Source of the DNA: Elusimicrobiota bacterium
GTDB taxonomy: Bacteria; Elusimicrobiota; Elusimicrobia; Elusimicrobiales; UBA9959
NCBI GenBank assembly: GCA_029267355.1
Contig: JAJUJA010000001.1
Coordinates: 1-51,098, forward strand
Reading direction: 5' to 3'
Length of the DNA stretch: 51,098 bases
Under the pieces are notes generated by a model that had not been told where the DNA came from, did no database searches, and saw only the letters and a program-made list of their open reading frames with translations. How positions within the stretch are numbered: the first letter of the stretch is position 1; every line of letters starts with the position of its first letter. The translations under genes and the position numbers were made by a program. Positions 1 to 8,863 of the stretch are shown here, piece after piece.

Positions 1-1
1 C

Positions 2-490
2 CTTTTCCCTGATGATCACTCAATAAAAGACAGAAAAAGCGCCGCCAAATCAGGAAAAAAGAAAATAGCCGGCTTTGAAGCCCAGGGTTATGAAATCAAA
101 GACGGCAAGGCAAAAAGCGAGATATGGCTGAGCAATGATGAAAAACTTTCCCCCGCTTCAAAATTCTATGCCCAGCTTGCCAAAAACTGCGATTTATCAA
201 ATGAAGGCGAAGGAACAGCCCTTAAGATAAGGATTAAGGACCAAAATTACTCTTATGAAAGCGAAGCCAAAGAAGTAAAGTTTGATAAAAACCCGCCTGA
301 AAAGTTTGAAATCCCTGCTGGCTATAAAAAAATTCCAAACAGCGCCTGGCAATCTTACAGAGAAAATTTTGACAAGGAAACTCTTATAAACGCCGTAAAA
401 GAACGGATGAAAGAAGCGGCCAAGGAAGCTGCCGCAGAACAAGGCAAGGAAGTCCTTAAAAAAGGGCTCAAAGGCGCCCTGGGTTTATAA
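2..490 (+). CDS. C-terminal part of a secreted hypothetical protein (DUF4412-like tail), 5' end outside window
   Basis: An open frame runs from the window edge to a TAA at 488-490 with no internal stop, giving about 162 residues. The start lies outside the window. The segment is lysine-rich. It contains a GYEIKDGKAKSEIW stretch, then a second conserved-looking FEIPAGYKKI stretch, and ends in an alanine/lysine-rich helix. This pattern of a charged beta-rich core followed by a 'P-x-GY-x-K' tail resembles the C-terminal half of DUF4412-type periplasmic proteins; the assignment is from memory of the family and is weak. The gene is convergent with the large minus-strand gene that ends at 506, with only 15 bases between the stops and no clear terminator. 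Codon use matches the surrounding core genes. Confidence 0.7.
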   Translation, partial: LFPDDHSIKDRKSAAKSGKKKIAGFEAQGYEIKDGKAKSEIWLSNDEKLSPASKFYAQLAKNCDLSNEGEGTALKIRIKDQNYSYESEAKEVKFDKNPPEKFEIPAGYKKIPNSAWQSYRENFDKETLINAVKERMKEAAKEAAAEQGKEVLKKGLKGALGL

Positions 491-505
491 TTTGAGAGCG
501 CCTTA

Positions 506-3328
506 TCACTTAATAAGCCAGTAAGAGCCGTTCTCGGTTTTATAAATTTTGGCTTTACCCTTTTCTATTTTGACCTTTTCAGATACAGAGGAACTTTCAA
601 CCCTTCTTATATTTTTGGAATATATCCTTGATGTCATTTCCAGATTATAGGAAACGGCATAGGAGTCTGAAGATTCTTTGATTATGCGGAAATCGCTTAT
701 CTTGAAAGTTATCTCATTGAACATGCCGAATATCCTGCTTAAATGCTGCTGAAGATCCGACATATCGTCCCCGTCAGGCGATTGCCAGCCTGAATCTATA
801 AGAGAAACCACCTTTGAAGCATTCCTTGATTCATAGGCGGATTTAAGCTCTTCATAGAGCCCTTTTATAATCTGCTCAGCGTCAACCTCGTTAACTGAGT
901 TTTCAAAAGAGGTTTTCCACATTGAAGGGGTAAGGCAATACTTCTCAACATCCGGGCTTACTATCCACGGATATGAGGCGATGGCTTTTTTGTTTTCCTC
1001 AACAGACATAGACTGACAGGCAAAACTCTTCATATTATCCTCAATCTCCTGCATTCTATCAATGGCCTTGGCATAAGATGAAACAGCAGCGCCGATATTT
1101 TCCTTTGAGAATTTTGAAAAATTAGAGAAAAGCCATGAAATTTTATTCGCCTCATTTTCAATATCTGAAACCTCTTTGCATGGCACATTTATCGGCAATT
1201 CCTTCTTGGCCTTGCTCATCTCTTCAACCTTTGTATATATAAAATCCCTTCTTGAATAAAAATCCTCAATGCCGTGCTCGGAGGCCAGTTTGGAAAGCTC
1301 AGATAATTGTTTTTTATGCTCGGCTATGCTCATAAAGCAGTTTCCGGAAACTGCCCTATCTTTGTATGGAAAACCTCCTCTATTTTCTTCCATAGCGTCA
1401 GTGACGCAATAAGCTTTGTTCAGAACAGGATTTATTTTAGCTTCCATCTTATCCAGATTTTCCTTTGTTGGTTCAATAGAGCCATTTTTGTTCTTTATTT
1501 TTGATTTTTCCCTTATCTCATCTAGAACCGGCTTAAATTGCGCCAGGAACTTGTTATTGAGCTCTATTTCTTTGTTCCATTTCTCCTGAAGCCCTCTTGC
1601 TTTGGCCGACCATACTCTCCATCTAGCCGTACAGCTTTCGCTGAGGAAATTGGTGCTGAATTCATTGCAGCTTTCAGAAACTCTCTTAAGCATCATTGAA
1701 AGAAGGTCCGCCTGAAGCCGGAATTCATACTTTTTTATGCCGAAATACTGGGCAAGGGAGCTGTTCTTTGAATAAAGCTCATCGTACTTGCTCAAGCTCT
1801 CATTGTATTTTCTGTCCAGCTCGTCCATTTTCGCTTTGTAAAGTTTTGTCTTTTCAGCGGCGGCCGATACCATAGTTTCATAAGCGCCGGCTATTGAAGC
1901 TATGGAATCTCTGAATTTCTCCATCTTTTTTATTTCTGGGTCTGTCTTTGTCTCCCATGACCAGTTAACCCAATGGTCATAATCTTCCTCATAATTATTC
2001 CCTGTGTCTATGCTGTACATTATGCCGTTATATCTGTCCAAAGATTTCGCCTGAGACAGCGAGAAAAACTCGCTTTTGAGTTTCTCATAATAATCATCCT
2101 GCACGCTGCCGTAAGAAACTGTTATGGGATAATCCTTCATGGTAAGCGCTTCAAGGTCCGCCTTCAATTTTTCGCCGTATTCAGCAAGCCTTTTATCTAT
2201 TTGGGAAGCCTCATCCGAAAACTTTGAATAGGCCTGGGAGCAAAGACTGTAATTGGACTTATCCCCTGAAGCTCCGGCTTTTGAAGTACAGGCGGAATTA
2301 AGAGAATTTGCCGAATTGTAAATTAGATTTTTCATATTTATGTGTTCGCTGGAGCTTATATTGTTTGTAAGCAATCTGTCAGCATTCAGGCCGTATTCTC
2401 TCAAAAGCGCCGAGTAATCCGGAATCGAAAAATTTGATGAATTTGAAATATTATTTTTCTGCGTTACTGCTATATTCACTACCGTATCCGCCTTTTCATC
2501 GCCGGTTGAAATTTTTTCCCCTTTAGCCAGTTTTGATTCAATCTCTTTGTCATAATCGCTTTTAAGCTTGCTGTAAAGATCCTTGTCCTTCAGGTATTTT
2601 TCAAAATTTTCCTTGGTAAGCGGTATTTTGGCGTTTTTCATCATTAAAGTTATTTCTCTGGCCTTTTTCTGGGCCTCAGCCCTGATATCGTCAAGCTGTT
2701 TCTCAAGATCTATTTTCGCCCATAACATTTTGGTATAAAGCGCCTTCCTTCTTTCCTGCGCCTCCAGCTCTTTTCTTCTCTTCTCATAGGCCTCTTTCAT
2801 TTTTGCCATAACTTCAGGCCTTTTATGGTAAAGTATGCCGGCCATTCTGTTTTCCACGCCTATTGAGTCGTCGGTTCCCACAGTGAATTTTATATAGGCA
2901 TTATCCAGCTCTTTAACTGTTGTTTTTGAAAGCACATCCTCGTTAAATTCCGTAAGTCTGTTCTGCATGGCCCAATCCTGCCAGTCATTAACATAGGTTT
3001 CAACCATGGAATAGACGCTTAAGGCCGTTTCCGCATAAACCCCGACCACAGGCGCGATTTGCTTGAAAACGAAAAACATGGCCGACTGCTGCATATCATT
3101 TTTGATGCTTTCAGGTTTTAAACTTTCAAAAAACTGATCCACTATTCTGCCGCTTTTGCCCATAGAAACCTCATAGGCGATTTGGCCGTAAATCTTGGGG
3201 TCTGCCGGACTCGGCGCCCTGCCCTTGAGAGTTTCAACAATAACCTCTTTTACAAATTCATTGATAAGGTCTTCGCCGTAAACTTTTGCGCATGGAAAAA
3301 GCAATAATAGCGACAGAATCAATTTCAT
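506..3328 (-). CDS. Large secreted coiled-coil protein with C-terminal NTF2-like module
   Basis: A 940-residue protein with a clear signal peptide (MKLILSLLLLFPCAKVYG, cleavage expected near residue 18), so it is exported. Most of the length is charged, lysine/glutamate-rich helix with long coiled-coil-like runs and several cysteines. The last 120 or so residues (about 815-940) have the alternating helix/strand layout of an NTF2/SnoaL-like module, ending in a SYWLIK strand. It is the third of three minus-strand envelope genes. It is separated from the one upstream by 53 bases that contain a strong GC hairpin, so its transcription may be partly uncoupled. A GGGGG stretch just before the ATG can act as ribosome binding site. 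No enzymatic motif is visible; the function is unknown. It may be a periplasmic structural partner of the neighbouring beta-barrel protein. Confidence 0.8.
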   Translation of the reverse strand: MKLILSLLLLFPCAKVYGEDLINEFVKEVIVETLKGRAPSPADPKIYGQIAYEVSMGKSGRIVDQFFESLKPESIKNDMQQSAMFFVFKQIAPVVGVYAETALSVYSMVETYVNDWQDWAMQNRLTEFNEDVLSKTTVKELDNAYIKFTVGTDDSIGVENRMAGILYHKRPEVMAKMKEAYEKRRKELEAQERRKALYTKMLWAKIDLEKQLDDIRAEAQKKAREITLMMKNAKIPLTKENFEKYLKDKDLYSKLKSDYDKEIESKLAKGEKISTGDEKADTVVNIAVTQKNNISNSSNFSIPDYSALLREYGLNADRLLTNNISSSEHINMKNLIYNSANSLNSACTSKAGASGDKSNYSLCSQAYSKFSDEASQIDKRLAEYGEKLKADLEALTMKDYPITVSYGSVQDDYYEKLKSEFFSLSQAKSLDRYNGIMYSIDTGNNYEEDYDHWVNWSWETKTDPEIKKMEKFRDSIASIAGAYETMVSAAAEKTKLYKAKMDELDRKYNESLSKYDELYSKNSSLAQYFGIKKYEFRLQADLLSMMLKRVSESCNEFSTNFLSESCTARWRVWSAKARGLQEKWNKEIELNNKFLAQFKPVLDEIREKSKIKNKNGSIEPTKENLDKMEAKINPVLNKAYCVTDAMEENRGGFPYKDRAVSGNCFMSIAEHKKQLSELSKLASEHGIEDFYSRRDFIYTKVEEMSKAKKELPINVPCKEVSDIENEANKISWLFSNFSKFSKENIGAAVSSYAKAIDRMQEIEDNMKSFACQSMSVEENKKAIASYPWIVSPDVEKYCLTPSMWKTSFENSVNEVDAEQIIKGLYEELKSAYESRNASKVVSLIDSGWQSPDGDDMSDLQQHLSRIFGMFNEITFKISDFRIIKESSDSYAVSYNLEMTSRIYSKNIRRVESSSVSEKVKIEKGKAKIYKTENGSYWLIK

Positions 3329-3344
3329 CTATCCCCCTTGAAAT

Positions 3345-3377
3345 TAAAAAGGGCGGGGCGCCCCGCCCTTTTATTTT
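3345..3377. terminator. GC-rich palindromic hairpin, bidirectional terminator candidate
   Basis: A perfect 26-base palindrome at 3347-3372 (core GGGCGGGGC/GCCCCGCCC flanked by A4 and T4) is followed by T-rich sequence on both strands. It lies between the stop of the gene at 3382-4626 and the start of the 940-residue protein gene, so on the minus strand it could terminate or attenuate transcription entering the latter. Confidence 0.65.
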
Positions 3378-3381
3378 TTTA

Positions 3382-4626
3382 CTAAAACTTCCTTACTTTA
3401 AAAGCCGTATTCTGCTGTCCGCTGGCAGCCGGTATTGTCACAAACTGAACAGCGTAAAACTTCCCGTATATGTATATGCCGTATGAGCTTGTTGTGTTTA
3501 TGCTGAAAGTGACAGGCTGAGTATAACCGGACAAATTTTTAACTTCCGCCTCGGTAAGCGAAGAAATCGGCTTATTAAACTCCTTCACCTGGCCATTGTG
3601 CTGCAGTTCAGCCTGAACGGGAGAGCCGTATACTATGAATTCGCCAATAGCGCTCTTCTCAATCATATCATTTTGAGGATGGCAGCCTGTTTCTTCCGTA
3701 CTGAAATAATAAAGAGGATGCAGATACGGATTTGAGCCGCTGCAGGATATGCTTACAGTCTCCACCGCGCCGCCGACTTCGCCATTGTCTATGACTATAC
3801 CTTCGCTCTGGCCGGCGGTTTGGCCTGTGGCCACATTATCCGCGTCAGAAAGCCCGAACAGAAGCGGTTTCTTCATGCTGTAGAGCATCGGCTTTTCGCC
3901 ATTAAACTTGAATACCATTTCAGTTATGCCGTTGTCAGAGCTTATCTGGCCGCTTTTGGCGCCAAGCATGCTTCTGTTATAGTTTATGGACACATAAATG
4001 CCGTTAGGCCCTGAAGCTATATTGTTTATGGTATATCTCATCTTTATATCGTTTAAAGCAAGAAAATCCTTATTTATAGCCAAAGCAAGAAAATCCTTGT
4101 CTCCGGCAAAATCATCTGAAACATAAGACATAAATTTTGCCGAATTTTCATTGGAATATGCGTCAAACATTGAATCCAGGGTTTCCTTTATCTTTGAGGT
4201 TGCATTCTCGTTTGAAATCTCTATCTCTTTAGCCGTCTCTTCAAGATTATTGGTTTTGCCGGCTGTATTTGTTATTTCTATATACATTTTGTATTTTTTG
4301 CCGGTCTCGGGCCTGAAGGAAAACTCAAAGTTTCCGCTTTCGGTGAACTTTGCGTCTTGCCAGGTGTTTTTTCCGTCTATGGAATATCTCACGCTGCCTA
4401 CAACGGCGCCTTTGCCGGCTGAGGCTTTGCCCTTGACCACTACTGAGCCGCCAAGATTATCGGCAAAAAACTTAAGAGTCTTAGCAGACTCATCAGCCGA
4501 GATAGAGTTTATGGTCATGTATTTTACTGAAACCTCATCTTTGGTCTTGCCGAAAATCCACCATTTAGCATGAGCAAAGGATGCCGTCATTAAAACCGCT
4601 ATTATAAGTCCTGTTATTTTTTTCAT
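3382..4626 (-). CDS. Secreted protein with Ig-like and NTF2-like modules
   Basis: A 414-residue protein with a signal peptide (MKKITGLIIAVLMTASFAHA, cleavage near residue 20). Residues about 55-125 look like an immunoglobulin-like beta-sandwich: 'YSIDGKNTWQDA', then a 'FSFRPETGKKY' strand, then 'EITNTAGKTN', as in bacterial Ig-like or Y_Y_Y-type repeats. Residues about 145-250 resemble an NTF2-like module (DSMFDAYSNENSAKFMSYVS). The remaining C-terminal part is beta-rich with a cysteine pair. It starts 14 bases after the beta-barrel gene stops, with a purine-rich SD before the ATG, so the two are almost certainly cotranscribed. The shared NTF2-like module suggests a joint function with the 940-residue neighbour. 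Function unknown. Confidence 0.8.
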   Translation of the reverse strand: MKKITGLIIAVLMTASFAHAKWWIFGKTKDEVSVKYMTINSISADESAKTLKFFADNLGGSVVVKGKASAGKGAVVGSVRYSIDGKNTWQDAKFTESGNFEFSFRPETGKKYKMYIEITNTAGKTNNLEETAKEIEISNENATSKIKETLDSMFDAYSNENSAKFMSYVSDDFAGDKDFLALAINKDFLALNDIKMRYTINNIASGPNGIYVSINYNRSMLGAKSGQISSDNGITEMVFKFNGEKPMLYSMKKPLLFGLSDADNVATGQTAGQSEGIVIDNGEVGGAVETVSISCSGSNPYLHPLYYFSTEETGCHPQNDMIEKSAIGEFIVYGSPVQAELQHNGQVKEFNKPISSLTEAEVKNLSGYTQPVTFSINTTSSYGIYIYGKFYAVQFVTIPAASGQQNTAFKVRKF

Positions 4627-4640
4627 CTGCCCTCCTTAAA

Positions 4641-6194
4641 TTAAAATGAAGTGTTCAATCCGAGCATAACGCTTTTCTCGCGAAAGTCCCTTGAATTGGT
4701 TGAAAAATTATAATTGTTATAACCGGCCTTCAGGAAAAGCGTGGAATCAGCTTTGAGCAATTTTGTCCTGTAATAAACATTCAAAGAAGAGAACAATCTG
4801 TCGGAATCGTCTCCTGTTTCCTTTCTCAGAAAGTTCTGGCCGGCTTTTATATCGGCGCTTATGTTTGATTTGGGAGCCTCAAAACCAAGGCCGAGCGAGT
4901 ATTCATACAATTTGTCGGTTTGATTTGAGAGATTATCATTTGAATACCAGCTTCCAAGGGTCAATCTCGGCGTTAAAACCTTGTCATTTTTCTCTATCCT
5001 TTTGTTCAGAGAGGTATTGAAGTTTATTTCCGAAGCGTCCCTTATGTTAGTGTCAGTGTCATAAAGAGTATAACCTATATTGGTATCGTTGTCCATTTCG
5101 GCGAATTTATCCCTGTAATTCACATTAAAGTAATGGTCCTTCTGGGAATTGACGCCGTATTTTCTGTCAAACTTATAGGAGAAATCGGCAAAAGAATAAG
5201 GCCTGGCCTTAAAAATCTTTTTAACGGCCACGGAAATCTCAGGTCTCATGCTGTAAGTTGTAGCCGCCTTTTGTCCGTCAAGATTATCCCTGTACCAAAG
5301 CAGGCCCGAATTAAAGGTTATATTTTTTGAATACTTATATCTCCATTTCGCCTTCGCCTTTCTTCTGTCAGGCACGGCCGAGCCGAGCAAGGAAAGATAC
5401 TCCGGCTCAACATTTTCATATTCCAAAGTTACCCTTGAAGGATCCGCATCGCCTGTGATCTCAACTCTGTAGGCCGCAGCTTTGCCGCTTGTGCCGGAAA
5501 TCTTCTCATCGGAATCGGATTTGGCATATTCGCCGTTTATGGTAAGCCCCGGCAAAGGCACATAATTTAAGTCAAGCGAATAATTTTTGGAATCATACTT
5601 GGCTGTTTCGCCCATGAGTTCAGTGTCATTGGTTCTGAGATAGTTCAGACCGAGGTTGAAATCATTCATCAGGTTTTCCTTCAATCTGAAACCGTAGGCC
5701 TGCCTCTGCGAAACTGCCGTCTCAGGGTCCTTCCAGTAAGAATCCCATCTGGCATATGTATGGCCGAAGAGCGCAGTAAATTCAGGCAATTTTGAATCTT
5801 TTTTTGAAAATTTATACTGCGCGCCCTTAAGCGAGGAAGCCAGAGTATACTGCGAGAAGCTGTCAAATATATCGCCAAGGTTCAGGGTATGGCTTTGCTT
5901 ATTAAAGGAACCAGACAGATTTGTGAGAGAAATATTTTTTATGTCATTTCTTCTGTCATCTGTAAATTTAAGTCCCAGGCTGTAATTGTACTTTAAATCG
6001 TTTTTCTCGCCCGAGCCGTAAAGATTGAGTATATCCAGATAGCTGGCTCCGTCTGTGAGCGAAGACTGCGACTTGCCGTCGCCTGATATATCATTGTAAT
6101 AAGCTGAAAATTCATTTGAAGCATGAAATTCAGCGGCGAAAGAGCTAGAGAACAAGAAAGGCAAAAGTATTGAAAAAATCGCTGTTTTTCTCAT
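4641..6194 (-). CDS. Outer-membrane beta-barrel protein
   Basis: A 517-residue protein with a signal peptide (MRKTAIFSILLPFLFSSSFA, cleavage near residue 20). The mature part is a long series of alternating amphipathic strands rich in Tyr, Asn, Asp and Ser (for example YNYSLGLKF, YSLDLNYVPL, FADFSYKF, VNYRDKF) and ends in a strand with terminal phenylalanine, the usual beta-barrel assembly signal. The length would fit a barrel of roughly 18-24 strands. It is the first gene of a three-gene envelope cluster. An SD (GGAGGT) precedes the ATG, and a TATAAT lies about 62 bases upstream. The substrate is unknown; it could be a porin, a transport channel, or an anchor for the two secreted partners. 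Confidence 0.85.
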   Translation of the reverse strand: MRKTAIFSILLPFLFSSSFAAEFHASNEFSAYYNDISGDGKSQSSLTDGASYLDILNLYGSGEKNDLKYNYSLGLKFTDDRRNDIKNISLTNLSGSFNKQSHTLNLGDIFDSFSQYTLASSLKGAQYKFSKKDSKLPEFTALFGHTYARWDSYWKDPETAVSQRQAYGFRLKENLMNDFNLGLNYLRTNDTELMGETAKYDSKNYSLDLNYVPLPGLTINGEYAKSDSDEKISGTSGKAAAYRVEITGDADPSRVTLEYENVEPEYLSLLGSAVPDRRKAKAKWRYKYSKNITFNSGLLWYRDNLDGQKAATTYSMRPEISVAVKKIFKARPYSFADFSYKFDRKYGVNSQKDHYFNVNYRDKFAEMDNDTNIGYTLYDTDTNIRDASEINFNTSLNKRIEKNDKVLTPRLTLGSWYSNDNLSNQTDKLYEYSLGLGFEAPKSNISADIKAGQNFLRKETGDDSDRLFSSLNVYYRTKLLKADSTLFLKAGYNNYNFSTNSRDFREKSVMLGLNTSF

Positions 6195-6255
6195 TTAATG
6201 AACCTCCAATATCGGCTATTTTACAAAAAAACAGGCGGCCTTGTCTGTAACTTTG

Positions 6256-6261
6256 ATTATA
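6256..6261 (-). promoter_or_regulatory. Probable -10 box for the beta-barrel gene cluster
   Basis: On the minus strand the sequence reads AAAAGTATAATC, a consensus TATAAT, about 62 bases before the ATG of the beta-barrel gene. No good -35 is visible at 17 bases. The same AGTATAAT string recurs before other genes in the window. Confidence 0.45.
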
Positions 6262-6322
6262 CTTTTGCTTGTCACAAACGATTGCCTTAACTGTGAGTAA
6301 TTTTTTACAATTTAGCAAAGCC

Positions 6323-7525
6323 ATGACAGAAAAATCGAAAATTTCAATAACTTTAAAAACTGACTGCAAAAAGGCATTCTGCTGTCTTTTAATTATTCTT
6401 CAAGCCGATACAGCCGTTTTCGCTGAAAATGAAAAAATCAAGAGTGAGCCATGCAAAGCTAGAATTGAAAGACGAAACAGCGGCTACGGCCTTGTAAGCG
6501 GCAGCGGTCAGACTGTAATTCCTTTTGATTTCTTAGGCATTCATCCGGCAGGCAATTGCCTGTTTTCCCTTATATACCTTGAACAGGACAAGTTTTCATC
6601 AAGAACCTTTTACAAATACGGCATTGTGGACGATGAAGGCAAGGAACTGATTCCCCTGACATATGACAGAGTTACAGAAGTGGCGGGGAAATACCTGGTG
6701 TTAAAGTCGGACGAAAAATTTACGCTGTTTGACAAAACTTCTATGACAAGACTGCCGCAGGAATATGAGCAGATAGATACTATACTCTACAAACGGGATA
6801 TATTTAAGGCCAAACGAAACGGAAAATGGGCTATCTTTAACAGTATGGCCGAGCCGATAACCGGATTTGAATACGATGAAATTATTTCAAGCGTTAATTC
6901 CAAGGAACCTCTTATCATAAAAAAAGACGGAAAATCTGGAATTTTGACTATTGGAAACGAGGAGAAATTGCTTCCCTCCGATTACGCGGAAATTGAAATT
7001 GAAGGGAGATTCATAATCGCCCATAAAACCTCATCCGAGAGCGGCAAGGCAGATATATACGATATTGAAACTACGAAACCCCTTATGCCCAATGCCGGAA
7101 TAAATTATGACCACTTCGGCCTGACAAATCCAAATGGCGACAGACTGATAATATCAGAAGTTGCCGGCTACGATACCGTAGGCACAAACATTATAAAGCG
7201 TCTGAAAAAGGGCGCAATAAGCATAGAAGGCGTTTTACTTGCGCCTATTAAATACGACGATATATTTTTTTCAAACGAACTGGTATTTGCGGTAAAGAAG
7301 GAAGGCAAGAGAAAGTATTTCCTTGATGTATACAGCGGCAAAGGCGAACCGGTTTTCAGGAAACAGGTATACGGCCTTTCAATGAAATCTGACGCTTCAA
7401 TATGGATTTTTCAAACCGACAAAGGCCTTGAATCTTTTGCCTCAATAGACAGGAAAAACAAGGTCATAAACGGCAAATTTTACATAAGAATGATAATAAA
7501 GCTTCTTAACTGGATATTTATATGA
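6323..7525 (+). CDS. Secreted WG-repeat-like protein
   Basis: About 400 residues from the ATG at 6323. An upstream TTG at 6269 would add 18 residues before the likely signal sequence, so I prefer the ATG, after which a hydrophobic stretch (FCCLLIILQADTAVFA) follows. The body has at least three degenerate repeats of the form 'G-[IL]-[VF]-[DN]-x-x-G-x-x-[LI]-I-P-x-x-Y-[DE]-x-[IV]' (YGIVDDEGKELIPLTYDRV, WAIFNSMAEPITGFEYDEI), which is the WG/KWG repeat signature. WG-repeat proteins are beta-propeller-like surface or periplasmic proteins of mostly unknown role. The stop overlaps the ATG of the next gene (ATGA), so the two are translationally coupled. Confidence 0.75.
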   Translation: MTEKSKISITLKTDCKKAFCCLLIILQADTAVFAENEKIKSEPCKARIERRNSGYGLVSGSGQTVIPFDFLGIHPAGNCLFSLIYLEQDKFSSRTFYKYGIVDDEGKELIPLTYDRVTEVAGKYLVLKSDEKFTLFDKTSMTRLPQEYEQIDTILYKRDIFKAKRNGKWAIFNSMAEPITGFEYDEIISSVNSKEPLIIKKDGKSGILTIGNEEKLLPSDYAEIEIEGRFIIAHKTSSESGKADIYDIETTKPLMPNAGINYDHFGLTNPNGDRLIISEVAGYDTVGTNIIKRLKKGAISIEGVLLAPIKYDDIFFSNELVFAVKKEGKRKYFLDVYSGKGEPVFRKQVYGLSMKSDASIWIFQTDKGLESFASIDRKNKVINGKFYIRMIIKLLNWIFI

Positions 7526-8085
7526 TAAGGAAAAGGTTTATAATAATACCGGGAATAATATACACATTAATCTTGTGCTGGCTTTCCATTGATTTTATGG
7601 GAGCCGGACACGGCAGTTATAAAATCACTTTTTTATTCGGAGCTCCGCTGTCATTCTTTATGTTCGAACTGCCGCCGCTTATAGTTCTTGCCATACCGCT
7701 TGTATGGATAACAATCACCATACTGCTGGCCTATAACATAAAAAAAGCTGTATTGATGCTCAAAATTCATTATGCTTCCGCTATTGTTCTTTTGACGGCG
7801 GCCGTTTTTATAATGCCTGTTTTTGAGTTATTCATGACAGACCCGTTCTACCACTATTATTCTCAGGAAAGTTTTGCGGTTCTATACCGTTCTGCCGAAA
7901 ATGGAATTTTCTTTCTTGATGTCTTAATGGACAAAACAATGACGGAGAAATACGGCTCCCTTCTCGCCTCAATTTTACTCTACATAACGGTTCAGCTTGC
8001 TATCTGGAAATACATACAAAAAATTAAAAAAACAAATTTTCAAAATTCTCAGGAAGCGGAATCTGACTCTCAGGATATAAACTGA
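7522..8085 (+). CDS. Small polytopic membrane protein
   Basis: A 187-residue protein with about five hydrophobic segments: residues about 7-25, 33-50, 52-73, 85-105 and 148-163. It ends in a charged, glutamine/serine-rich cytoplasmic-type tail. It overlaps the WG-repeat protein gene by four bases (ATGA), so the two are cotranscribed and may work together. I recognise no transporter or enzyme family motif. After it come about 100 bases with no further gene before the minus-strand SH3-domain gene. Confidence 0.75.
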   Translation: MIRKRFIIIPGIIYTLILCWLSIDFMGAGHGSYKITFLFGAPLSFFMFELPPLIVLAIPLVWITITILLAYNIKKAVLMLKIHYASAIVLLTAAVFIMPVFELFMTDPFYHYYSQESFAVLYRSAENGIFFLDVLMDKTMTEKYGSLLASILLYITVQLAIWKYIQKIKKTNFQNSQEAESDSQDIN

Positions 8086-8191
8086 AACTAAAAATCCATA
8101 TCTGAAAGTATTTTCTCGATTGAACCGGCAAGTTTTCTAAGCCCTCATGCTTTTAAATTCATCTGAGCCTTTTACTCATCAGGAATAAAAA

Positions 8192-8863
8192 TTATTCCCC
8201 GCAAATTAAACCTTCAAAAACTTTAAAAGCATCTTCATTTATGTTTTCTACGAGTGAATAATCTTTTATCTTAAACCATCCTCTTTCGCCTTTTGAATTT
8301 TCTATAAGACACCACTGTTTGTTATCGCTGGACAATATAACGGCCTCTTCGCCCGGCCTTAAAACTGCTCCAATGCTTAAATCATCTCTGGATTTATATA
8401 AAGGCAGTTCTTTTACAACTTTGACACTTGAGTTCATGGGATAAAGATCTTCTTCTATAGGTTCCAATTGATGTGATCTATTTAATCTGTATTTTTTAGT
8501 ATAAAACCATGCATGCAATATATTTCCTTGTGTTCTCGCCTCAATTATGCCTGAGCCATTTACTTTGAAATTCTCTTGTATTCCAGGCAGCTCTGCCATC
8601 TTAATAATTTTATTACCGTCGTAATAATAAATTCTGCTATAAAGGTCTAGAGGATTTTCGGCAATTATTTCCTTAAAATGATCGCTTTTATCTATATCAA
8701 CAATTCCATATGAATAACTGTATTCCATTATGCATTTGTTATTTATGCATATGTATACAGCATCACCGTAAGCTTCTATAAAATACACTCTTTCTACAAT
8801 TCCATCTCCATTAAGGTCAATATCCCTATAGTTTGTATAAAAACAAAAACTGAACGGACTCAT
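8192..8863 (-). CDS. SH3-domain protein, probably lacking its N-terminus
   Basis: A 223-residue protein. Near the start there is a calcium-binding-like stretch (DIDLNGDGIVERV), as in FG-GAP/VCBS or dockerin-like proteins. The middle is beta-rich. Residues about 145-205 look like a bacterial SH3 (SH3b) domain: 'VVKELPLYKSRDD', then 'LRPGEEAVILSSDNKQWCLIE', then 'GERGWFKIKDY'. Such proteins are normally exported, yet no signal peptide is encoded, and the frame reaches a stop shortly upstream of the ATG. The first residues (MSPFSFCFY) look like readthrough of unrelated DNA. It abuts an lpoB-like gene on the other strand that also lacks its 5' end, so I think a rearrangement removed both starts. 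It may be a pseudogene. Confidence 0.6.
   Translation of the reverse strand: MSPFSFCFYTNYRDIDLNGDGIVERVYFIEAYGDAVYICINNKCIMEYSYSYGIVDIDKSDHFKEIIAENPLDLYSRIYYYDGNKIIKMAELPGIQENFKVNGSGIIEARTQGNILHAWFYTKKYRLNRSHQLEPIEEDLYPMNSSVKVVKELPLYKSRDDLSIGAVLRPGEEAVILSSDNKQWCLIENSKGERGWFKIKDYSLVENINEDAFKVFEGLICGE

Noticed and set aside
4151-4573. 140-codon plus-strand frame opposite the Ig-like/NTF2-like protein gene
   Set aside because: Antisense shadow with no SD or recognisable motif; the minus-strand gene has a signal peptide and SD.
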